Shown: piece after piece, positions 1 through 11,147 of the stretch
How the letters are laid out: the number at the start of each line of letters is the position of its first letter
How positions within the stretch are numbered: position 1 is the first letter of the stretch
Source: Phialocephala subalpina
Lineage: Eukaryota; Ascomycota; Leotiomycetes; Helotiales; Mollisiaceae
Length of the DNA: 64,000 nucleotides
NCBI GenBank assembly: GCA_900073065.1
Contig: FJOG01000006.1
Location: 521,167-585,166, forward strand
Direction of reading: 5' to 3'
Position numbers and translations under genes: made by a program
The notes under the pieces: generated by a model
The model's input: only the letters and a program-made list of their open reading frames with translations
Databases searched by the model: none
What the model was told of the DNA's origin: nothing

Positions 1-1
1 A

Positions 2-328
2 TTGATCCAGAAGTTGGAAGCGAATAGCAAATTCATCGAAGAGCGGAGGGCCAAGGTTGACTTTGCACCAAATAACAGAGCTGGCGTTGATGGTTTCCTG
101 AAAGGATTCGAATGGGAGAAGACGTCTCTAGGAGCATTTGTTGTTGGACAGAGAAAGCAGAGGGAAGAGAAGGCCAAGTTATTGGAACAAGGCAGAAGAG
201 AGGAAGAGAGAAAGAGGAAGCAAGATCGAGAAAAGGAGAAAGCTGCCCCAAATGTCAGCGACGAGGAAATGGAAGATGTCGACGATGATTCTGAGGCTGG
301 ATTTGAAGACGAGGAAGATGACGAGTAG
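2..328 (+). CDS. NOC2: Noc2-like nucleolar complex protein, C-terminal end (partial)
   Basis: The frame is open from the window edge to a TAG at 326-328, giving the last 108 residues. The segment FIEERRAKVDFAPNN, then LGAFVVGQRKQREEKA, then a Lys/Arg/Glu-rich stretch and a very acidic tail (DEEMEDVDDDSEAGFEDEEDDE region) is how fungal Noc2 proteins end. Noc2 pairs with Noc1 and then Noc3 to move pre-60S ribosomal particles from the nucleolus to the nucleoplasm. The catalytically uninformative tail is all that is present; the Noc2 core lies upstream of the window. The assignment rests on recalled family similarity of the tail, so the family is likely but not proven. Confidence 0.75.
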   Translation: MIQKLEANSKFIEERRAKVDFAPNNRAGVDGFLKGFEWEKTSLGAFVVGQRKQREEKAKLLEQGRREEERKRKQDREKEKAAPNVSDEEMEDVDDDSEAGFEDEEDDE

Positions 329-807
329 AGTCGAGTCGTGTATCCGAAGGTGGCATTTGTTTGGAGTCCGGCGCACAAAACAACTTAGTCGTCCTGGAGA
401 TTCGGAATTGTTGAAGGGTGTAGATATCCAGAAACCATCTGGACAGAGACGTGTACGAGGCATCCCGTATCTTATCTGGCAGTCGATCCCTTATGAATTT
501 ACTGTCGAAACGGACCGTTTATCCTTGTCGTTAGTGCGGGGTTCCAAATCTACCCCGCTATTGGCTATCAAATTACTAATCATTGTCCTGTAGGACTCTG
601 AAAGAGCAAGTGCCAGTCTCATAATCAGCTACTGTACAAATTTCATGTTTACAAATCATTTCAGACATTACTCTGGTAGTCCTATGAGCATCGCTTGTTT
701 CCTTGTCTTTCCCAGAGTGATTTCCTTTGTTTGCTTCCATCACCCCATTCTTCTGGAGTTCGTGAGACTTGGCTCTTCCATTCTTTCAATCGTACCCTTT
801 CTTGGAC
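329..807. other. Intergenic: NOC2 3' flank and upstream of the carboxylesterase
   Basis: No supportable gene is present. Open frames here are out-of-frame continuations of the neighbours. The last 100 bases are pyrimidine-rich, as is common upstream of fungal start codons. Confidence 0.5.
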
Positions 808-2785
808 ATGGCTTCCCCACCCCAAACACAAACATTCACGCACCCCCGCCTTGGCCCTCTCACCGGCCTCCTCTCCCCCTCCACACCCGCCGTAGCACAC
901 TTCCGCTCTATCCCCTACGCCAGCACCCCCGCCCGTTTCCGTCAATCCATCCTTCTTACCTCAATTCCCTCAGCCCATTCCCGAGATTTCACCAAATATG
1001 GAACAACATGTCCTTGTCCTCCTCAAATGGATCAGATTGAAGCTAGTGGTGGGCCGTTGGAGGAAGAAAAGGAGAGGGTTTATGATGAGGAAGGTTGTTT
1101 GGGGTTGACGATAGCTGTTCCGACTGAGGTGCTTAGTACAGGGAGGGAGCTGCCGGTTATGGTTTATGTTCATGGAGGCGGGTTTACGGTGGGCAGTAGT
1201 CATGTTAGTGCTTTGCATGGTAAGTCTCCTACCATGAATTCTTGGAAGCTGGAACAGTCGCTGATCACCAGACTAGATACTCGGAGATTGGTCGAGTCGT
1301 CTATCAAGGAAGGCCATCCTGTGATAATAGTCAGTATACAGTAGGTAATCTCCAGATGCATGCACTCCCACTTCTCGATACCCCGATTCATTTCCAAATA
1401 CATTCAAATGCTGACATCGAAAGTTATCGTCTCAACTGGTTCGGCTTCCTAGCCTGCCAAGATCTCCTCGACGAAGCTACCTCGCTCGTAAGTTTTCTCT
1501 CCTTCACCACTTTTCGCTTCACACTGACGTGCACTCTAGAATGAAGCACCTATGAGCTTCGGTATCCACGACCAACGCAACGCCTTCCTCTGGATCCACC
1601 GCTTCATCCCCGGATTCGGCGGTACCTCATCCGTCTCAAAAATCACCGCCTTCGGCGAAAGCGCTGGCTCCGCCTCTATCGCATTACACATGTGTTCCTC
1701 CCTCCCTCTATTCGGTCGCGCAATTCTCATGTCTGGCACCCCATCCACAGCCCCGCCTGTAGATCTGAAGTACAAAGAAGCTGAATACAGAGCCTTGTTG
1801 AGGTATTGTGGGATTGAGGAGGGGAATGGGGATGGGTTGGAGAAGTTGAGAAGTGTCAAATGGGAAAGGTTACTGGAGGCGATTGGTGGGGTTGGGATAC
1901 CGATTTTTAGGTGTTGGAAAGATCCGGTGTTTTTTGAGAGGTGATATCCGAATGCTTGGAGCGAGGGGGCATTGATTGCTGGGTGTGAGTGGGTTGATGA
2001 GGTTTTGATTGGGGATTCTTTTTTTGAGGTTTGTCTCCTTCTCTCCTTCCTTTATCATCTTTGAAACAAGGCTAATCTTTGAAATAGGGATGGCTATCCG
2101 CTGACCCCCTAAAACACGTCGATCTCCAAGCGTTCATATCCTCAACGCACTCCTCTCTCGGCTCCAAAAACGCAGATAAACTCCTCAACTCAAACCAAAT
2201 CTCCCCCTCAACCACCCAAACACATTCTGGAATCAACTCCTCCACCTAACAGGCGATCTCATGTTTTCACACCTCATCCATTCTCTCTCCCACCACGTCG
2301 CAAAATCAAACAAGAAAGTCTACCGCTATCATCAAACGATCCGCAATCCATTTCCGGGATCGGGCATGCATCAGATTCCAGGCCATCATTTCATTGAGTT
2401 ACTATTCTTGTTTGGGACGTTGAGAGAGAGGTATCCGAGTCAGAAGCTGAAGGATATCAGTGACGAATATGGCAAGAGGTGGCTAAAGTTTGCTGTTGGT
2501 GAAGCATCGTGGCCTGAGTATGGAGCCGGTGAATCTGGTGAAGAGAATATCATGATAATTTGTGGTGGGGAAGGGTTTGATTTGAGAACTAGAAGGGAGG
2601 ACGAGCTGAAAAGTGCGACGGCAAGTGAAGGTGAGAGGAGATATAAGGCTTGGGAGGTTATTGAGGAGGTTATGGGGAGTCTTGGGGAGGAGAAGGGGGA
2701 GGAGGTTAGGATGAGTTGGGGTCCTGATGGGGGGTTTTGGAGGTTGGCTGGGTTGGAGGGGCCTTATGGTGTTGTGCTGCCATGA
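808..2785 (+). pseudogene. Carboxylesterase type B (alpha/beta hydrolase), broken
   Basis: Exons read 808-1219, 1277-1340, 1424-1487, 1540-2028 and 2088-2785, with four GT-AG introns in compatible phase. Visible family landmarks are the oxyanion-hole region MVYVHGGGFTVGSSH, the YRLNWFGFLA strand, HDQRNAFLW, the nucleophile elbow FGESAGSAS (Ser in G-E-S-A-G) and a His-bearing segment MHQIPGHHFIELL near the C-terminus. Two lesions break it. A TGA at 1942-1944 follows FFER, where relatives carry a residue before YPNAWSEG. The frame must then shift by one base near 2215-2225 to reach NTFWNQLLHLTGDLMF; the first frame ends in TAA just after. All other family segments are intact, so decay is recent, or there are two sequencing errors. 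An intact enzyme would hydrolyse carboxylic esters; the substrate is unknown. Confidence 0.8.
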
Positions 2786-3148
2786 GTTCCCTGAAGACCT
2801 TCGAAGTTTTCATGATGCCATTTTTGTCTTGTAGTCTTTGGTGCGATGTAGTGACACCTGCATTCGCCACCCATTCACTAGTGCCAACAGTCAGAGGCTT
2901 CCTACACCTAGCCTCTACTATATATCGGCTCTACAAGACCGTCTCGCTACCACTATCCTCCTATGGAAGACCTGTAGGAGATTCCTATCCACGTGACTCT
3001 GCAACAAATATATATCAAGTCCTTGTGTTGTCCATGCATCATCCGATTCTTGAGGCTAGATGCTTTCCACAGAAATTCCTACGACCGTATACCTCTTTCC
3101 TATGGTTAGTCAAGAAAGAGTATGCCGGAGCACGTGAAGAGACTCCCT
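2786..3148. other. Intergenic, with CACGTG at 2990-2995 and 3131-3136
   Basis: No gene is seen. Two palindromic CACGTG hexamers lie here, the core recognised by bHLH factors such as Pho4/NUC-1. They are about 1.0-1.2 kb upstream of the betaine-lipid synthase start, with a doubtful small gene in between. Confidence 0.4.
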
Positions 3149-3701
3149 TCACCACCTGCACCGCTCGAAGATGTCGAGATGAAGTCGTCGACACCCAATG
3201 AGAAGGGCACGCTTAAGAAAGGCTGAATGAACTCCAATGCAGCGATAATTGAATTCAGATCTCCACAGGCCAAGTTTCTCTCTCCTCAATTCAAATCCAG
3301 AGGTTGTCCCCATGTGGTGCAGCTCCCGTACGATGATTGGTTCACTGACGAACGATCTTACTTCTCTCCATTTTCTGTCTAATCTTCCTTCTTCCAAACT
3401 CTCCAACAATCCAATCCTTCCGCCAACTTCCACCCACATGTCAACTGCTCGACGCGTCGCCCAATCAAGGTCATCATTCGACTGCCCCTGCGTCAGTTGA
3501 TCTATCTCGACGGATAAATCTAGTGCAGCCGTCTTCGGCGATGGCTTGGTGAAGCACAACAGCAAGCATACTCACAGCACGCACGACTCGCTGGCAATCG
3601 ATGCTGCTGTTCAGAGCCTTCTCTGTCCTTTCGAGGTTGATCTGGGCTGCATCTGGAATCTGCTGCAGCCTGCACCTCCGTAGATTGCCTGTGGTGTTCA
3701 T
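3149..3701 (-). CDS. Possible small gene of unknown function (169 aa)
   Basis: Two open frames join in phase across a 43-nt GT-AG intron (3533-3575, donor GTGAGT). Exons are complement(3576-3701) and complement(3149-3532). The joined product is helical, charged and without Cys clusters or membrane segments: CQRVVRA is followed by TAALDLSVEIDQLTQG. The first ATG of the frame is at 3701; the frame is open a little further upstream but contains no earlier ATG before a stop. I do not recognise the family. The clean donor and frame match argue for a gene; the short length and lack of a known domain argue against. It would be transcribed divergently from the downstream betaine-lipid synthase. Confidence 0.3.
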
Positions 3702-4162
3702 TCCACGCCCGTCCTCGACTCGTTGCAGAGCTCCAGCCAGTTCATCAAAGTCTAAATGCGCATCACGGTCGCGTTTAGCGCAAGGAGAGCCTCCATACTA
3801 ACGCGAATACCCCCTGCTGGACCCTGAGATGGCCGCCAATCCACTGCTAGCATGTGCTAAGGCGATAGGTCAGAGGCGTAAGGCAAGGTAGACTGGCCTC
3901 ACGATGAGACACGTTGAGCTATGGAGGGGCAGCTTGCAGCTCCCGGGGTCCATGAGGGGTCATGATGCGCGATACTTGCCGATGCAGACGACGCAGAGAC
4001 GCTCCAGGAATGAGGAAGCTAGGCCACACTCAATATTATCCCTATGCTCCTCCCATTTCCCTTCTCTTCCTCTTTTCTCTCTCATCATCGGTCCTCAATT
4101 GTCCCTCGAGTATCAACTACTTAAGCTTCAATTACTCATTCAACCAGCAATGAGAGAGTACC
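3702..4162. promoter_or_regulatory. Upstream region of the betaine-lipid synthase
   Basis: This 460-bp gap ends in a strong CT-rich tract at about 4040-4095, typical of fungal core promoters just upstream of transcription starts. No clear TATA box is visible close to it. The start codon at 4163 has a good context (ACCATGG). Confidence 0.4.
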
Positions 4163-6883
4163 ATGGCTCTTCTTGGCCCTAGCATCCTACCAAAGGATCC
4201 CCACACCCAAATATTTTTAGCAGGAGCAACATTAGTTGTCCTCATTGGCATAATATTTGCCGCAACCTTGCATTCCTCGAAAAAAGAAGACGACGAAAAC
4301 CTCAGCGCGTTCGCCTCATTTCTGCGATTTTTTTACGCCTCGTTCTTGAAGCCACACACAGGCGACAGCGGCAATGGTCAACAAGATGCTCTCGAGAGCT
4401 TCTACAAGGCACAGGCGGGAGTTTACGATGCTACCAGAAAGAGGTTGTTACGTGGTCGTGAAGACATGCTTGGATTAGTCGGTGCCCAGTTGGTGCAGAA
4501 GGCCGCCAAAGAGCGTACACATGATACCAAGCGTATCTGGGTCGATGTGAGTCTTGACATGGGAAGATGATTTCTTGAGCGGTGAGGCTGATACATGTCT
4601 CGCAGATCGGAGGTGGCACTGGCTGGAACATCGAAGCGATGTCCGAATTCGTCGACGTGGAAGAATTCTTCTCTAGCGTTTACCTCGTCGATTTCTCCCC
4701 TTCCCTCTGCGAAGTAGCTCGGAAACGCTTTACACGTTTGGGATGGAAGAACGTCAAGGTGGTGTGCCAGGACGCGAGGACTTTCCGTCTTGAGGACCAT
4801 GAAGGTGGTCCTTCTGCCGAAAAGACACTTGGGTTTGCCCGGTCACCCACGTCAAGTTATTTCTCAGATGACAGCCCTAGCGTTGGTGGTGCGGACCTCA
4901 TCACCATGTCCTACAGCTTGTCCATGATTGTGAGTATTGTCTCGAGCTCTGGAAATATTGGCTGATCTTTTGAAGCCCGACTTCTATTCTGTCATTGATT
5001 CATTGACTTCTCTCCTTGCTCCTGGCGGCATCATTGGTGCCGTCGACTTTTACGTTCAATCCGCCGTCGATTTGAGCTTCAGAAACTATACCGGCGGAGC
5101 CATCAATCGTCATGTAAACTGGTTCGGACGACTTTTCTGGCGGGCATGGTTTGATGTGGACCGAGTTGGTCTCGAGGCTGGTCGTCGAGACTACCTCGAG
5201 TACCGATTTGGAACCGTCCTGAGCACCGATTCACGCAACTACCTGCTTGGATCCATTCCATATTACATTTGGGTGGGTTGTCAGAAGAAGCCCGAGTCTG
5301 CTGAAAATACACCAAACTACCCTCACGAAATTGTCCACCGTCTCGACGCAGCTGCGACTGAATCGCCATACTTGTCCCCTGTTAATCACCAAAAGGAGCT
5401 GGCTCGCAATGTTGACAAGTCGACCCCCCCCGAGCTTCGTTCCAAGGCATTTGACGCTGCTATTATCAATCTTTCCGCGAACTTGCCTCTGCCCTCATTC
5501 TTCTACCAGAACCATCACTGGAGAATCTACTATGATGACCAGCTGAAGAAGCACACGCAATTCAAGAACGAGTATATCTATGCTTTCACATGGGAGGATA
5601 CACGTGTCGACCAGCGCCTGCTTAAACTCACCTCTGACGACGTGGTTCTCGCCATTACTTCCGCAGGTGACAACATTCTGTCATATGCTCTGGAATCTCC
5701 TGCCCGCATTCATGCCGTGGATCTCAACCCCAACCAGAACCATCTCTTGGAACTGAAGGTGGCCGCTTTTTCTTCTCTGCCATATTCAGATGTCTGGAAA
5801 ATTTTCGGAGAAGGCAAGCACCCTAACTTCAGACACTTGTTGATCACCCGTTTGTCACCTCACATGTCATCTCGGGCATTCCAGTACTGGCTCAACAACA
5901 CCTCTACATTCATGTCGAAGCGCTCAAAAGGCCTGTACGAGACTGGAGGGTCCCGCCACGCGATTCGCGTTATCCGTGTCTTGGCCACAACTCTCGGATT
6001 CAGCAGCCAGATCAAAGCCCTCCTCGCAGCCAAGACCCTCAACGAGCAACGCGAAATCTGGGTCAATCAAATCCGTCCCATTATCATGTCTCGCATGTTC
6101 TCCTACTGCGTCGTCTCTTCAGAGAAGTTCCTCTGGGCTGCCCTCGGTGTCCCACACAACCAGCTAGCCATGCTTGAAGCCGATCATGTAGCCGCTGTGA
6201 CTCACTCAAGCCCGTTCCCTCAAGAACACTCTGGGAAGGAACTGGACTCTTCTCGTGGAGCCGCAGTCTGGGAATACATGGTCCAAACCCTCGACCCCGT
6301 CATCGAGTCCTCTTTGATCGGAGAAGATAACCCATACTACCTCGTCTGCATGCAAGGCAAATACTCCGAGCGCTGCCACCCAGATTACCTGAAGCCGAAA
6401 TCTCACCAAAAACTCTCTCGCGGTAACGCCTTCGATGGACTGAGAATCCACACCGATGAGATCAACGAGGTTGTTACTCGTTTGGCGCCTGGTACGTTGA
6501 CGATTGCAGTTGTGATGGATAGTATGGATTGGTTTGATCCTGGATCTGAAGAGGCGGGGAAGCAGATCTTGAAATTGAATAGGGCGTTGAAGATGAATGG
6601 GAGGGTTATGTTGAGATCGGCGGCTTTGACTCCTTGGTATATTTCGAGGTTTGAGGATCTTGGCTTTACGGCTAAGAAAGTTGGGTTAAGGGAGAATGGT
6701 GCTTGTATTGATCGGTTAGTATTCTTTAGGCGTGCGATATTCGAGAAACGGCTAACAAGAAACAGTGTCAACATGTATGCGTCATGCTGGATCCTGACAA
6801 AGACTGCTTCGATCAATCCCAACATACCCAAGAACGAACGCGATTGCAGCATCGATTTGGAGAAATTGGATTTGGCGATCTAG
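4163..6883 (+). CDS. BTA1: Betaine lipid synthase (DGTS), fused BtaB-BtaA type
   Basis: Exons 4163-4546, 4606-4929, 4976-6714 and 6766-6883 give 854 aa; every junction restores conserved text ([30 protein letters not shown]). The order is a membrane segment (about residues 18-36), then an S-adenosylmethionine methyltransferase domain with the motif IGGGTGWN at about 129-136 (BtaB part), then the BtaA part, recognisable from [30 protein letters not shown] and [10 protein letters not shown]. BtaA transfers the 3-amino-3-carboxypropyl group of SAM to diacylglycerol; BtaB then N-methylates three times to give diacylglyceryl-trimethylhomoserine, a phosphorus-free lipid made at the ER. In fungi the pathway is induced by phosphate starvation; two CACGTG sites over 1 kb upstream would be compatible. 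The gene looks intact. Confidence 0.93.
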
Positions 6884-7378
6884 TGTACTCTCAAATTCTT
6901 TACACTCTACCTTCAAGGCCAGATATCAGCATTATCAGATTGATGAACCCCGTTCCAACTTTTATTGTTCCTTTGGACAATACGACTTCGTCAACCTCTT
7001 ATCTCCTTGCGACACTCTTTACCCCGACTCAGAGACCAAAGAGCACCAGATTACGACGCAGCACCAGCACGATCACAGTCATTACATACCTAACACTGAG
7101 ATGATCTAGTAGCATATATGTTGCGAGAGATAGGATAAGATTACGGAGAGAATAGTTGTTCAATTTACCTCATTTTGAAATTAATGCACAGGTCCCTTAG
7201 AACCACGGAGCATGTTCTTATGGTACAACAGATACTCCACCCTTACAGAACCCCGCTCCTTGCTGATCGATTTGAGATTGGACATTACATCATCATTGCT
7301 CCTCCTAACTTCTCCTTTCCCACCATCAAACTCTCTCCCTCGACTTCATATCCAACATCCTTTCAAGACTTATTAGTC
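6884..7378. other. Intergenic, BTA1 3' flank
   Basis: No supportable gene. The two open frames here lack family resemblance and run out of the BTA1 3' end. Confidence 0.45.
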
Positions 7379-8539
7379 TCAGATTATGGCAAAGCCTGTT
7401 AGGCACTCGTTATAGCCCGCAAGAAACGCGGCCTCATCCCCCCAGTCCGGGTAACGCACAAATTCGGTAAGCGATACTGACTCGATCCTTGCATACGCCT
7501 TATTTACTGTCTTCTCGAAGACTATCATCTCATGGATGAGTTTATCACCGGCCGCTACTATGAGATTATTTCTTTCTATGAATCCTACGTACCAACATAC
7601 GACGTTCTTCACCTTGCGCGAGATCTCTCTGTCGAGTGATATTGGCTCGGGAACCGAAGGGATCGTTGTATGATTCCTCGTAACTCGAGGATTATCCTAT
7701 ATATCCCATGTTAGTTGTGCCTCGAGACAGAATCCTCGCACTACAATGAAGCCTCCAGCGACGGCTCCGGTTTGATCACTTGTGGCTAAGCACGATCTTT
7801 TCGCTACAATGCGAGTCTCGGGGAAAGTGGTACACTCAGCTGATTCCGTATATTTGTCCCGGCGGAGATCAAATATGAGCCCTCGTATGGGATCTGCGGA
7901 CTCGACGCTCGCCCATGATCATGATGGAGCACAATATCTCCGGGATACCTGAAACTGGAAAGAATTGATATGCCAAATCAGACTAGCAATAAAATTGTTG
8001 CCATCCCAATGCCCGGCAAGATACTCAGTGCCAATTCTCTGCTGGAAAATTCGAGCTACTCCGGATATGGCAGGCAATCTATCCTCAGGAAAGCTAATTC
8101 GTCTCATGGAGTATTCTCGCACAATCTCCATCCATATCAAGTCTACGGAGGTCGATCCCGAGATAGAAGACAACCGACGGACATCGCGCGCTTTTATACC
8201 CTCGATGGCCTGGTGAAGTTGATCGCTATCCTCACGTGCACTCAGATACTCTCCACACTCGCAACAAGCGCTGCTATTGCAATCGAACACAATCTCGTTA
8301 CGGCCAAAACTGAGGACTCGCGGAGAGAGATAGTACTCTTGGAAGCACCATGATCGATCTCCCAGAACGTTGGAGGCTGAGGGTGGAGAGTTATTCGAAG
8401 TCGCCCCAAAGTCATCTATGCACTTGAATCCCATGTGATTGTACTGCCGCCTGCCATGTATAGAAGTCATGATAATATAGTATGGTGAGTCACGTATCAA
8501 AATATTGGTATGTGCACAAGTTCTGTTCATTGGATGCAA
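7379..8539 (-). pseudogene. HET-domain protein, 5'-truncated and with two in-frame stops
   Basis: One minus-strand frame runs from 8539 to the terminal TGA at 7379 and reads as the central and C-terminal part of a HET (heterokaryon incompatibility) protein: RSWCFQEYYLSPRVLSFG, a variable middle with FPEDRLPAISGVAR and AGHWDGNNFIASLIW, then the hallmark APSWSWAS box. That box is interrupted: the first Trp is replaced by TGA (7919-7921), with SWASVE following in the same frame. A second stop, TAG, is at 7697-7699, and the frame then continues through VCWYVGFIERNN to the end. The N-terminal part with the usual SYCWG/SHTWG motif is absent; the fragment begins only 6 nt from the 3' end of the next gene. 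TGG to TGA, and a presumed CAG to TAG, are both G:C to A:T changes. HET proteins trigger cell death on nonself recognition; this copy should be dead. Confidence 0.8.
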
Positions 8540-8544
8540 TCTAT

Positions 8545-9359
8545 CTAGTTGAAGTCGGTGAACATGGAGTTATTGTCCTCATTTCCCCAGATTGAATCAG
8601 AGTACATTCTCGAGAATGGCGTGTGATCAACAAAGTTCCTCTCGAATTCCTCTTGAGCCGCTACGGCCGGGTCAACCTCCACAGCCGGAGCTGGGGCCGA
8701 AATCGGAACCTCCTCGGCTTGGATGGGGGGGCTGAGAGGGTCACCGAAGGGGTCATTGAAAGGAGAGGTGAGTATAGTCATCGAGAGAGGTGGTGACATT
8801 GTTGAAGTGACTTCGAGGCTGGGTATGGTGACCTTCAAGTTGCAAGCAGCGGCGCGGGAGCGCGCACGTGACTGGATCGGAGAGGGGGTGGGAGAGACGA
8901 CTCTGAAAGCAAGGTTAGCATTTCTCATTGCTCCTAGAGGGCAGAGACTTACTGGATGGGTGCTGGAGCCGAGATGCTAGCCATCAGCGCATCCAGGTCG
9001 GCCAATGCCTTCTCCATCTGGGCTTGCTCGGCTTGGGCTTGGGCTTGGAAGGCGGATTGTGCCCGCGCGCGGGACTTGATGTCGAGGGGTCTTGAGACGG
9101 GGGTTGCGATCGCACTGTAGCAAAGTTAGCACTGTTAAATGTCCACGAGGATAGAAACTTACTGCTTGAAGTCTCGGTGCTCTTTCTTCTTCGTATTCAA
9201 GACGTAATTGACTCCCTGCGGCGTAGCTGTACCACCAGCGCGGCGAGGCCACTTCTTATTGATGATGTTGGCAATCTCCCACTTCTCGAGGCCTTCCTTA
9301 TGATAGAGTCGGAAGATCAATGCTACCTGGTCATCGGTCCACTTGGCGGTGCCGACCAT
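8545..9359 (-). CDS. Small Myb/SANT-like putative DNA-binding protein (238 aa)
   Basis: Exons complement(9163-9359), complement(8953-9114) and complement(8545-8902) join in phase through introns of 48 and 50 nt. The N-terminus, about residues 1-60, carries WTDDQVALIFRLYHKEG and WEIANIINKKWPRR, which resembles a Myb/SANT helix-turn-helix with regularly spaced aromatic residues. Residues 70-115 form an Ala/Gln-rich helix (AFQAQAQAEQAQMEKALADL), possibly a coiled coil. The rest is Pro/Ser-rich and acidic, ending SIWGNEDNNSMFTDFN. This layout of a DNA-binding N-terminus and an acidic tail suggests a lineage-restricted transcription regulator, but the domain call is by eye. Confidence 0.6.
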
Positions 9360-9815
9360 GGTGACGGCTGCGTTCGATATGAGGATTAGCGATTTTGAAT
9401 GTAACGGTAACTCTGGGTGATTGTGGAGTATGCTCGAGATGATGTTTAAAGGTGCGCAGAGAAGGGTCGATGACTTGGAGAAATTTGAGGTTCGTAAGGT
9501 GTGCGAAAGATGGATTTCGAATGTACCAACGCTCGTAGATGATTGTAAAGAGGCGTCTCTGAAGTGCTGCGAAGCTTGAGGATCGTGCGTGAAGATTTGT
9601 ATGCGGTGCGCGATATGTTGGATTGTTGATGGAAGTTGGAGATTTGTGTGCGAGAAGTCGAGAATATTATCGTGAGGTTAGCGCCCAAAAGATTTTTCAC
9701 CGTGCCCCAGTTGGTGAATAATTGTGTTGCTGTGATGAAGGTGAGCGGGAGAGTCATTTTGGAAGTGGAAAAGGGGTGAATGTTAAGCGACGTCACTTAC
9801 CACAACGATACCTCG
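9360..9815. promoter_or_regulatory. Upstream region of the Myb-like gene
   Basis: This 456-bp gap separates the stop of the methyltransferase gene from the start of the Myb-like gene, both on the minus strand, and so should hold the promoter of the latter. An open frame at 9446-9796 has no recognisable feature and is not called. Confidence 0.4.
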
Positions 9816-11147
9816 TCAGGCGACATCTCCATCATGACCAAGCCAAAGAGCCCATCTAACCATCACCTCCTTGGCATTGGCAGACTCCCAATCGTCCCTA
9901 CATATATTCTCCCCGTTGCACTTCTTCTCGAAGCCATTGTTGTTCATCAGGCTATCGAGCTCCTCGCAAAGCGATTCGGTAGTGCGGTCGCGCAGAGGAA
10001 CTGCCGTGAGCACCAAGTGGCCCCGGCCCGCCTTAGAGAAATGCTTGATGGTGTCTGCGACGAGTCGAGGGTGGTCGTCGTCGTAGAGAGGATCCACGGC
10101 GAGGATTATCTGTACCCAGAATCTCGGGTTAGCATGCAGAGGTTCCAGAGACCGAGGCCAAGGTCTGCTGGGACATTCAAACCCTACCTCGAACTCCTTG
10201 GAGGGCCAGCCAGCAAGAGCATTTTCCCAATCTTTCCAGTCCAGTACCTCTGCGGAGGCATGGCCGTTACTCATCTCCGAGATAGCGGGCATGTTCGCAT
10301 TCACGTTGTACTCCAAGTTATCGTGAATCATTGGCAAGTCGGTGAGAACTATGTTGACTCCCCAGACGGCTGCTGCAGCCAGACCGACCTAAAGATTCAC
10401 AAGTCAGTGAGCGAATATAGCGCGAGGGGATGGTATTGCTCTGACCAGGCCCGTACCGGCTCCCAGTTCCAATACTTGTATTGGAGGGCGACAATGTCCT
10501 TTCGTAGACGGGACAATGCCGAGCAACTTTTGAAGCGGCTCATAACGCCCAAGTTCGGGGAGCAACTGCGCCACTGATAGGATTTAGCTAGCGATCCCAA
10601 TGTTGAAAGGGAAAACGGGGATTGGCGAGAGGTCAAACCTACTAGTCCAAGCGCTGCCCCAGGTCTTCAAACCCAAGTTGTCGCCCGTGAGAGGGGGTTC
10701 CCGAATGTGTAGCTCGAGATGAGTCTTCAAATGTTCCAGGACCTGGGGGACATGTTGATCTGGGGTCTCCTGGATCCCCCCCAGGTCTTGGTTTGGGGTC
10801 AGCTCCAGACGGAATGTGCGAGTGCTTTCGCCCCTCGCTGAGCGTCCGCAACGCTCAGCAAAGCGTCGTGACGCTAGGTCAATTATCTCATCTCTTTGCT
10901 GCTGGGCAGTGACAAGTCCAAGATGTTCATCTTCGGTGTCCTCGAACCACCAGAAGTCGGTCTTGAACAGACCAAGCAAGAAAGCCTGGATAGTATTCTC
11001 ATCCGCAGGTGGAGTCTCGATGATATCCTTGTCGGGACTGGCATCCCAAGACCTCGGCTTGATTTCCAAGCTCTGTAAAGTCTGGAGAAGCTCTTTGTAC
11101 ATTGGCTTGTTTCGAATGATCGGAAGAGTCATCTTGAATGCCTTCAT
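9816..11147 (-). CDS. Seven-beta-strand protein-lysine methyltransferase, EFM2/Rrg1-like
   Basis: Exons complement(10643-11147), complement(10446-10573), complement(10188-10388) and complement(9816-10109) give 375 aa. The SAM-binding motif I is VLELGAGTGLVGLAAAAVWG, created by the second splice; it is followed by the acidic motif NIVLTDLP and the family's post-I motif ILAVDPLYDDDHP. The N-terminal extension has WFEDTEDEHLGLVTAQQQRD and LKTWGSAWTMAQLLPEL, typical of the METTL21/EFM family 16 enzymes. EFM2 methylates translation elongation factor 2 in yeast; the substrate here is inferred. The third intron (10110-10187, 78 nt) is a multiple of three without stops, so retention would insert 26 residues before IILAVDP. 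A second in-frame ATG at 11132 is also possible as the start. Confidence 0.82.

Noticed and set aside
9446..9796. 116-codon minus-strand frame
   Set aside because: Lies between two well-supported genes, shows no domain, and is Ser/Thr/Ile-rich in the manner of non-coding sequence.
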